This document shows positions 56,081 to 64,000 of a stretch of DNA of 64,000 nucleotides, in pieces. The DNA is taken from the NCBI RefSeq assembly GCF_945859685.1, contig NC_079147.1:263180572-263244571 (forward strand), read 5' to 3'. The stretch is from Eupeodes corollae. Lineage: Eukaryota; Arthropoda; Insecta; Diptera; Syrphidae. The notes below the pieces were generated by a model that saw nothing but the letters and a program-made list of their open reading frames with translations, had not been told where the DNA came from and did no database searches. The position numbers and the translations under genes are program-made. Each line of letters starts with the position of its first letter. The first letter of the stretch is position 1.

Positions 56081-58984
56081 CACCATCACTTAAAAATGTT
56101 TTTGACAAAATAAAAATAACATACTAGTAGGGCTTAAGAGGCTATTCTTGTTATTAAATTTTTTGAGAATTCTGTTGCCCAGCAAGGCTTAGTCTAACTA
56201 TTTTGCCTCACAGTTGAGATCTCATTTAAACGATATTCCAGAGAAAATTTAGTTAAAACATCAATCAGAGATTACAAAAATAGTTTATGTAAGAAGATAT
56301 TATGCATGTTCGTTTTTTGTATAGGATTAGTTAATAAAATTATTAGAAGTTGCACAATGCAATTAATATAAGTGAATACCTATCAAGATGGACCTATTTT
56401 TAAAATCTCATATCTAACATACAGACATATCAGAACAGAATTAAGAATTCAAATCTTAAAAAGGTTTTCAAATTATGCACAATCTTAGCTAAATAAGCAA
56501 AATTATACAATAATTAAAAACAAAAAATCTTTATTATATTTACCTACCCACAATAATATAAAACAAAAATCCTTTATCCCAAAATTTCCTTTATCATATC
56601 TATAATCTATCTACAGACCCACATCCAGATCTATATACCTACTTGTTGCCCGGATGATACAAATATACCCGCCATTCTGCCACAAAATACTACGCGTTTC
56701 AATTAAAGTATTTCAAGTACTTAAGCTGTTTTTTGGTTTTAAACCAATAAAATAAGGAAAAACTGGGTAAGGAGATAAATTCCACGCCTGGTTGCGCTTT
56801 GTTCTGGTAAAAAATGAAATAATTTTCAATTCTTTTTTTGTTGCTCTGCTGTTTTTCCTTTCGTTCACGTTTAAAATGAAATAATTTTGCTGACGCTGCT
56901 GTAAAATAAAAGAAAAATATACAAAAAACAATGACCATCAAAAAAATATCCTTGATATTTAAGCACAGAGATCCACACCCAAAACATCAGCGACGAAAAG
57001 CCAAAAAGCATATGACCATTAAAAAAGGTTTATTATTTGTTTTTTTTTTCTTTCTTTCTTTCTTTCGTTTCTCTCCCATCCCTCTGTTCAAGCCTTCTTC
57101 TTTAGGGGACTGTTGAAAAACTGAAAAAAAAAAGATTCCGCCATGGTCCAGAGACAGGCAGAGGCCGCCGCGCCAGTGGCAAACGATGGAAAAATTAACG
57201 AACCGTAGAATATGCTTCTTTTGTTCTTTTTTTTGTTGGGCAAAATTTAAATCTTTCGAAAGAATGAGCATAATACGCCCGCGCCAGCCGGTTAATAGTC
57301 CTCCCGCTTCTGTTATCCACACACCTTGCTACACCCCCCAAAAGGAGGCGCGCTTGGTGTGGTGATCAGCTGACCATCAGCAAAAACATAGTACAAGCAC
57401 TTTCACTAGACAAGACCACAAATTCAACCAACACTTCAGCCTCATCACCAATTCCAACCCCGAATTTCAAAATCCCTATATGTCTACACAGCTCTCCACT
57501 ATGTGGACTATACTCTCTACATTCTACAACCATATCCACACCATTTAAAAAACACGCCACATTCCTTGGTGAGAGAACAAGGATATCCCTATAGCAGTGT
57601 ATAGGGCAGGGAATAAAATAAAATTCAAGGATTATCCAATTGTCTATCAATTTGCTACCATCCGGCAGTAACATTGCCAAACATCATGGCTAGCGCAAGC
57701 CGGCACGGAATCCTGCGGAAAAGGAATTGCTACAAAAAAGTCCAACAAATCAACTTGTGGTTAAATTGTCGGTCTATATTTTCCAATTTTTGTTTTTCAT
57801 TCGTTCATTCGAACCCAACCTTAAATAAAAAAGAAGAAAAAAAAAAAAACCAAGAAGATAAAACATAGCCTGGAATTTCAAGTATAAATAAAGTAAAAAA
57901 GGACGAGCTTGTGGAAGGAGCTATCCTCATCGTCGTAGTCGAAGGTAGCCGGTAGGACGTCTAGCCGAACCGAGCCATTTAATGTAGAGAAGGTATTCCT
58001 GTTTTATTATTTTTTAAGAATAAAAATAAGCCCATATATTCTCATACCTTATGTTATAAGATGACATAAATAACGATTACTTTTGAACTCGATTTGTGCC
58101 CATCCTTATTTTCACACACATTCTCTTTCCTTTTAAAACACACAAACATTTTTATATCGATTCATTTTCTGAAAGGACATTAATTTATATTGTATAAGAA
58201 GAAAGTAAAAATAAAAATAAAAAAATTACTACACGACTCTTCTTTACAAAATTGTGTGGAAGTCCAAAGAAAGGATTTATATACCTTTAGGCTCGTTCGA
58301 CCGCAAAATATCACACACAAACACAACAGAACATTATTTTGACCTCGACATCAGGAAGTATCAAAAAATAATACAAAAAAGGAAAAGAATCTGCTATCGG
58401 TCGCATTTAGTTGTTCTATTGCGACGAATAATATTTTACACAAGGGTTATGTAGAAAAATGAGATATTAATATCGTTAACTTTTGAGGAAAGAAATCATC
58501 TCATAGGTTAAAAAGCCATAAAATATCTTCTTGGGAAATTTATGAGTTTTTCAACGGAGGGATGCCAAGTGACTGGAAATATTATATATTTATATTTCTT
58601 AACTGATTTTTTCTTTAAAACACCCAAAGTATAAGGAACTGTAATAGTGCGATAAGCCTAATTCGATGTTTGGCACATTTGTCTTTAAATTAAAAAAGAA
58701 ATAATAAGGTCATGTTCTACAAAAGACAAACTGGTAGTTGTGTAATAAATCGATGACCAAAACATAAATAAAATATGACCACTTCCGGTTTTAATGGAAT
58801 AAATAAGATATTTACACATTACCGAGTTAAAACTCACACTTAGATTTGATAGCAAGTAAAGTAACAAAAATAATGCCCGTAATTACTGTTTGACTTTATT
58901 TTCTAGGGCCTGAAAAATAAAACAATTGTACAATCTACAGGATAACAGGTTACTCAGGGACACATGTAACAGGATCTTAAAAAA
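56081..58984. other. No gene seen; short TTTC repeat
   Basis: Starts AT-rich; 57.1-57.75 kb is GC-richer with CCGCGCC and CCCCAAAAGGAGG blocks; a (TTTC)n run lies at 57047-57066. Overlapping open frames on both strands (57.0-57.9 kb) are unrecognised. This is among the more likely stretches of unique host DNA. Confidence 0.45.
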
Positions 58985-60365
58985 TATTGATGAAAAATCT
59001 GATAACTTCCCATCCCGTCTGTCGTATTGTCTTGCTCAAAAGTTTGTCTATATGTACTCGTATCAATTTTTACCAAATTTGAGTGATATTTTTTCTAGAT
59101 TTTATTTTTTATGAAAAAACGGACTGTTGGATTTTTATATTAAAATTACTGAATATCGAAAACAATATTTTCTGTGCAATAAAATAAGTTTGAAGCCAAT
59201 ATTTTTAATTTTTGAATAGCTATTTGAGCCGAAAGTAAATTTTTACCAAGTTTTAGTATTGTTTTGTTTTTTTTTGGTTTTTATGTTTTGTAAAAAAAAC
59301 TGTCAATTCAATTTTTTTCAAAATTGTACCGAATGTTAAAAACAATATTTCTTATAAGATAAAATTAATTTGAAGCCAATACCTAAAATTTTTGAAAAGA
59401 TATTGAATCGAAAATCAATTTTTACCAACTTTTATAAATTTTTTTTAGGTTTTTATTTTTGGTAAAAAACCGTCAATTCGATTTTTTTCAAATTGTTTCT
59501 GAATGTTGACAACAAGATTTTTTGAAAGATAAAATTAAATTAAAGCCAATATCTACAATGTTTGAAAAGATATTTGAGTCGAAAATCAATTTTTCAAAAC
59601 TTTTATTAATTTTTTTAGCTTTTTATTTTTTGTAAAAAAAACTGTCAATTCGATTTTTCTCAACATTTTTCAGAATGTTAAAAACAGTATTTCTTATAAG
59701 ATAAAATAATATTGAAGCCCAAATTTCAAGTTTTTGAAAAGACATTTGAATCGATATTCAATTTTTACCAATTTTGAGTAATGTTTTTTTTTTTGGATTT
59801 TTATTTTTTGTCAAAAAAATTGTCAATTCGATTTTTCTTAAAATTCTTTCAGATGTCGAAAACATTATTCTTCGTTGCACGAAATTGTTTTGGACAATTT
59901 TTTTTTCAGTTTTTTTTTTTGATTTATAAAAAAACCGTTAAATATAATTTTTCCAAAAAATATACTTGTTTAGTACCACGTTTTAAAATAAAATTTAATT
60001 TAAGTCTCTAGCGTTTTTGGTTTGTAAGATATTTTGGGTTAAACAAAATTTTCACCTTTTTTTCAAACTGCTACGGTAAAAAAAACACCCTCGTAATTTT
60101 CTTGAGAACCCTTTCTGCATCTTTCTGCTTTTATATCTGTATAACAAAATTTATTTGAAATCGATATCTCTTCTGGTTCTTGAGCTATGGAGCACGAAAA
60201 AAACGTCGCGAACGTACGGACGTACGAACGTACGTACACACGCACGCACAGACATCTTTCTAAAAATCTTTTATTTCGACTCTAGGGATATTGAAACGTC
60301 GAGAAATGTCAAAATTTTCAATTTGACAAATCGGACCCATTACAATAACTTCCTATGGGAAGTTA
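58985..60365 (+). repeat. AT-rich modular repeat, copy 8
   Basis: Starts CTGATAACTTCCCATCCCGT (the outer GAGGCTGGGATGCGAC block is absent) and ends TAACTTCCTATGGGAAGTTA at 60346-60365. Four monomer keys lie near 59300, 59470, 59642 and 59819 (about 172 bp apart). The right module has the GTACG run (60211-60245), AGACATCTTTCTAAAAATCT and CAAATCGGACCCATTACAAT. It is one of the longest copies. Confidence 0.87.
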
Positions 60366-60770
60366 CAAATTGGGCATTTGTTTTCTAGCGACTTAATTAA
60401 ATTTTCAGTTTTTATGTTGCGACGCAATAAATTGATATACATTTAAAAAAAAAATAAACTAAGGGTACAACTGAACAAAAATATTTGAAACCTCGAATAT
60501 GTTGCGAAAAAAAAATTATATTAAGTTCAAAAATTGAGTTTTTGACATCTCCTAGATTTTTAGAAAAATAGAAATCGAAAAATCAAAACTACTAATAATT
60601 GGTCTTCGGGAACAAAAAAGATATTTAAATCAAACTTATGTTATCAAAAGTGAAATATTGTTGTCAACAAAGACTAATTCTTTATAAGAGTTAAATTGAC
60701 AGCAAACGAAAATAATTAAAAAACTGATGAGATAATTTTAATAAAGTGGTTTAAAATTATGATAATACAT

Positions 60771-61036
60771 TTTTTTTATTTAAAATCATGAAAATGAAAA
60801 TAAAAATAAACCAGCATAGGTGTTCTTGTATGCGTTAGCGTTTCGCCCCAATGTATAATGGTTGGGCTCATCAGAAGATCACCATTACACCTTGTCTTCA
60901 CGTATATTTCCTCGAATAAATCGAGACTCTATATAACCTGAGCTACATAGAGCTACTGTGAATTATATCGGGGCCAAACGCATATAAGAACACCTTTGCT
61001 GGTTTATTTTCATTTTATGATTTTAAATAAAAAAAT
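60771..61036. mobile_element. Foldback MITE with ~65 bp inverted repeats
   Basis: The left arm (60771-60836) contains ATTTAAAATCATGAAAATGA, AAACCAGCATAGGTGTTCTT and GTATGCGTT. The right arm (60974-61035) is its near inverse: AAACGCATATAAGAACACC, TTTGCTGGTTTATTTTC and ATGATTTTAAATAAAAAA. The ~137 bp loop has no coding capacity. A second partial inverse, TTTCATTTTCATGATTTTAA, follows at 61036-61056. No target-site duplication could be fixed. Confidence 0.75.
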
Positions 61037-61132
61037 TTCATTTTCATGATTTTAAATCATGTTTATTAAAAATAATCGGTGTTCATGAACAAACAATTCG
61101 ACTGTTAACAGTCAAACATTTGATCATTTATA

Positions 61133-61343
61133 TTTTTTTTTTTTTTTTTTTTTTTTTATATCTGATGGAAATCTTCAAAAGACACTCGGTAAGAATCGGT
61201 ACCGAGTAGTGTGGGACTCTTACCGCACTAAAACCACCGGTGAATCAGGACCAATCTATGAAAGATCGACAAATGATTTTTATTTCTTAATTTTTAAAAT
61301 CGCATTGGGGGAAGTTTAAGGATATAACACTTTCCCGTAGCTT
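61133..61343 (-). other. Jockey element 3' UTR and poly(A) tail
   Basis: On the minus strand the sequence after the ORF2 stop runs about 185 nt and ends in 25 uninterrupted A (plus-strand T at 61133-61157). This is the 3' end of the Jockey element and shows it entered by target-primed reverse transcription. Confidence 0.88.
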
Positions 61344-61925
61344 TTAGCCCATCAGCTCATGAGGCTTGGTTCTTCTTAATCTCCAAACATTGTCTCGTAC
61401 ATTTAATACGGTCTCCATTTCAGAGTTAGTATGACTTTGCAGTCGCTGATTGTGTGATACAGCGTGTTTCTTAACCACTTCTGTAACCATTTCAATTTGA
61501 AGGTCACGATGTAGATCGCTATTTCTTATATACCAAGGGGCATTTATTATTCCACGAAGGACCTTGCTTTGGAATTTTTGGATGGGTTCAGCATTTGTTT
61601 TCTTTGTACAGCCCCATAGTTGGATGCCATATGTCCAAACGGGTTTCAATACTTGCTTATATAACATTAGTTTGTTCTGGATAGATAGGTCAGAGTTCTT
61701 TCCTATTAACCAGTTAATTTTTCTGTACTTCAAGTTTAGTTCTTCTCTTTTCTTTTTGATGTGTTCTTTCCATTTAAGCTTTGCATCCAAATTCATTCCA
61801 AGGTATTTGGCGGTATTGGAGTAAGGTACTTCTGTACTGTTTATAAAAATTGGAACATTGTTTATGTTTTTGTTTGTAAAGTTTATATGCGTCGATTTGA
61901 TTTGATACGCCATTTGTGCGTCCAA
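61344..61925 (-). pseudogene. Jockey ORF2 C-terminal part after a frame break
   Basis: Continues the Jockey RT thumb and C-terminus in another frame: STHINFTNKNINNVPIFIN, TAKYLGMNLDAKLKWKEHIK (YLG...D..L.W..HI), LKYRKINWLIGKNSDLSIQN, LMLYKQVLKPVWTYGIQLWG, CTKKTNAEPIQKFQSKVLRG, IINAPWYIRNSDLHRDLQIE, ending RDNVWRLRRTKPHELMG. This is the conserved Jockey-clade end. The overlap with the upstream frame (61883-61925) shows that a short indel near 61890-61915, between WRIK and STHINF, broke the ORF. No other break is seen. Confidence 0.92.
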
Positions 61926-64000
61926 TCACTAACTTTATCGACTGCATTTTGCAATTTTTGTGTAGCCTTCGTAACGGATTTATCTGGCACCAATATTGCA
62001 GTACCATCAGCAAAGGTGGCCATGATAGCGTTGATGTCCACTGGAATATCCCTTGTATATAACAGATACAGGGTTGGTCCTAGGACACTTCCTTGTGGTA
62101 CACCGGCTTCAATTTTCTTAAGTTCCGAGTAATTTTGGTCGTACCGTACTCTAAAGAGTCGGTTCGTAACGTAGGATTTCAGTATTTCGTAGTACTGCCT
62201 GGGGAAGTCCCTATTCAGTTTGTACTCAAGTCCCAAGTGCCAAACCTTGTCAAAAGCTTGAGCAACATCTAAGAATACAGACGAGCATACTTGTTTTTCT
62301 TCAAGTGCCTTTTCCACAACATCCGTAATTCGATGCACTTGGTCTATCGTGGAATGTTTTTTTCTAAATCCAAACTGATGGCTCGGAATTAGTCTTCTTT
62401 CTTCAATTATTTTGTTAAGCCTTTTAAGTAGCAGATTTTTAAAAACTTTTGCCATGATTGGTATAAGCGATATTGGTCTGTAAGATGTAACTTCTGTTGG
62501 TGGCTTACCTTGTTTAGGTATAAGAATGACTTCCGCAATTTTCCAATGATGTGGCACATATCTTAGTTTAAGGCATGCGTTTATTATAAATTGGAGTTTC
62601 TTGAAGGCTATAAGAGGCATTTCTTTCAGTACCTGAGCAGTTATAAGATCGTACCCTGGTGATTTTTTGTTTGACAGCTTATATTGACACATGCTTCTTA
62701 CTTCGTTGAGCGTGACAAAAGGTATTTCACATTCGTCGTTTCTGTCAACAAACTGTAAGGGATCTGTAGCTGTGCTTGCTGGGAATGGCTTGAAAACATT
62801 CGCGAGATGTTCAGCAAAGAGATCAGCCTTTTGTTTCGGGTTTCCGATCCATTTACCATCTTGAGATTTTATCGGCGGGTTTTGTGTCTGAGGTCTATTT
62901 AGGCGCTTAGTTGCTTTCCATAAGGAATATTCTGTAGAAGCATCCGTCGTCAGACTTTTCAGGAATCTACTTAGTGAATCATTTTTAAACTCACAGATTC
63001 TTTTTTTTAATTCGTTGTTAAGACGCTTAAAAACTACCTTATCATCTGGGAATCTCGTGGATTGCCATTTTCTTCTAGCTCTTCTTTTTTCCAATATCAA
63101 CTCCTTTATTTCGATAGGATATTTTATTTCTTTTTCTCTCGCATTCGAAAGAGTTTGAGTACTTTCTTCTGCAGCCTGCTGCACATCAGCAATAAATTGT
63201 TCTACTTCATGATCAATTTGTTCAATTGTTTGCATAGGGGATCTTAGGTTTATAAAATTTTCAAGTTTGTCTCTGAATTCGTTCCAGTTTGTTCTGTTAT
63301 TCACGGGCTTGGGATTACTTTTTTCTATTATTTCTGTTTCGCTCAGTGATAAAATTACTGGAGTATGATCTGATGATAAATCGTAATTACCTTCGACACT
63401 TATATGATTTCGTTTAATACCTTTAACTACGAAAAAGTCTATAAGGTCTGGTATTTTGTTAGTATCAGATGGCCAATATGTTGGCGAACCAGAAGAATAA
63501 AATTCGCAGTTGTATTTTCGGCCTGCTTGGTATAGCCGTTTACCTTTTGTTGTTATGAGCCTAGATCCCCATTGGGTGTGTTTAGCATTGAAGTCGCCAC
63601 CAACAAGGAAGTTATGTCCTAACAAATGTAGGAGTTCTGCATAGTCTTCTTCAGTTGGAGAGCGCCTCGGAGGACAGTATATAGCTGCTATTTTGAATTT
63701 TTTCTTTTTTATACCAATACTAATTGTTGTTACTTGCATGTTTTCTTTAGTAAACTTTGGTTCTTCAAAGTGTGTTAAGCACTTTTTTATAAGTATTGCT
63801 GATCCTCCCCTAGCTTTGTCAGCTGGGTGCGGAGCGTGATAACATGTATAGTTTGGTAATTTATTATCAAGATTTTGTTTAATAGCGAGGTGGGTTTCGG
63901 ACACCAAACAAATGTCTATATGCTCTATGTCTAAAAAGATGTTTAGTTCTGATACATGCTGTAAGAGACCGTTTGCATTCCATGTTGCGATTTTGAGTGT
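61883..64000 (-). pseudogene. Jockey-clade ORF2: endonuclease and reverse transcriptase, cut by window edge
   Basis: Open from the right edge: LKIATWNANGLLQHVSELNI begins the APE endonuclease. Catalytic or conserved EN motifs are VSETHLA, GGDFNAKHTQWGS, TNKIPDLIDFFVV and LSSDHTPVI. A linker with KRRARRKWQ follows. RT begins KLSNKKSPGYDLITAQVLKE, then SYRPISLIPIMAKVFKNLLL, PSHQFGFRKKHSTIDQV, SSVFLDVAQAFDKVWHLGLE and GVPQGSVLGPTLYLLYTRDI, ending ATFADGTAIL (about 62000-62030). The second catalytic Asp of FADD is Gly. There are no internal stops over 700 codons. The ORF start and ORF1 lie beyond the window. Together with 61344-61925 this is nearly all of ORF2. Confidence 0.95.

Noticed and set aside
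57100..57760. Possible host exon in GC-richer DNA
   Set aside because: No splice-consistent coding pattern or recognisable protein on either strand.
19717..60388. Recurring small open frames with Tyr-Gly-Arg-Thr or Val-Arg-Ser-Tyr peptides near 19717, 34460, 60063 and 60155
   Set aside because: They are translations of the GTACG-rich run and right module of the noncoding AT-rich repeat, not proteins.

Overview
The window looks like gene-poor, repeat-filled euchromatin from an insect, most likely a fly. It is AT-rich and every recognisable coding piece belongs to a transposable element (TE): a Ty3/gypsy-type LTR retrotransposon with paired CCHC knuckles, several clades of APE-type non-LTR retrotransposons (Jockey, CR1-like, I/LOA-like with RNase H, RTE-like), Tc1/mariner-IS630 transposons, a tRNA-derived SINE and a noncoding AT-rich repeat family. 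The species cannot be named. No host protein gene, true tRNA or rRNA was found.

Layout. 1-2944 (-): 5' part of a gypsy-type element (LTR, a primer site matching tRNA-Leu, Gag with an N-terminal SAP domain, protease, reverse transcriptase (RT)) running off the left edge. 4.6-9.7 kb: a run of decayed non-LTR fragments on the + strand. 12.4-16.5 kb: a nest framed by mariner-like inverted ends, holding a LINE fragment and an IS630-type transposon that itself carries a SINE. 18.5-24.7 kb: several copies of the AT-rich repeat, including an inverted pair and a ~1.58 kb tandem duplication. 28.4-31.5 kb: two LINE remnants, one split by a SINE, and a small heptapeptide-repeat ORF between them. 33.9-39.3 kb: an I/LOA-like element split by an AT-rich repeat, a CR1-like fragment, and an RTE-like element whose 5' piece lies beyond its 3' end. 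42.1-46.6 kb: nested AT-rich repeats, a Tc3-like fragment and a second IS630 copy. 48.7-51.7 kb: a repeat pair and a mariner fragment split by a LINE. 53.7-56.1 kb (-): a LINE split by ~1.1 kb of unknown sequence. 59-60.4 kb: another AT-rich repeat. 60.8-61.0 kb: a foldback MITE. 61.1-64 kb (-): a Jockey element with a poly(A) end and the least decayed coding region in the window, truncated by the right edge.

The elements do not form pathways; the information lies in their relative ages. SINEs lie inside LINEs and inside the IS630 element, AT-rich repeats lie inside the I/LOA element and inside one another, and the Jockey element looks youngest because only one frame break is seen. No element is fully intact here. 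The points most worth following are the AT-rich modular repeat family, the tRNA-Asp-like SINE family, the SAP-bearing Gag, the rearranged RTE-like element and the foldback MITE. Clade names come from remembered motif patterns and no database search was run.
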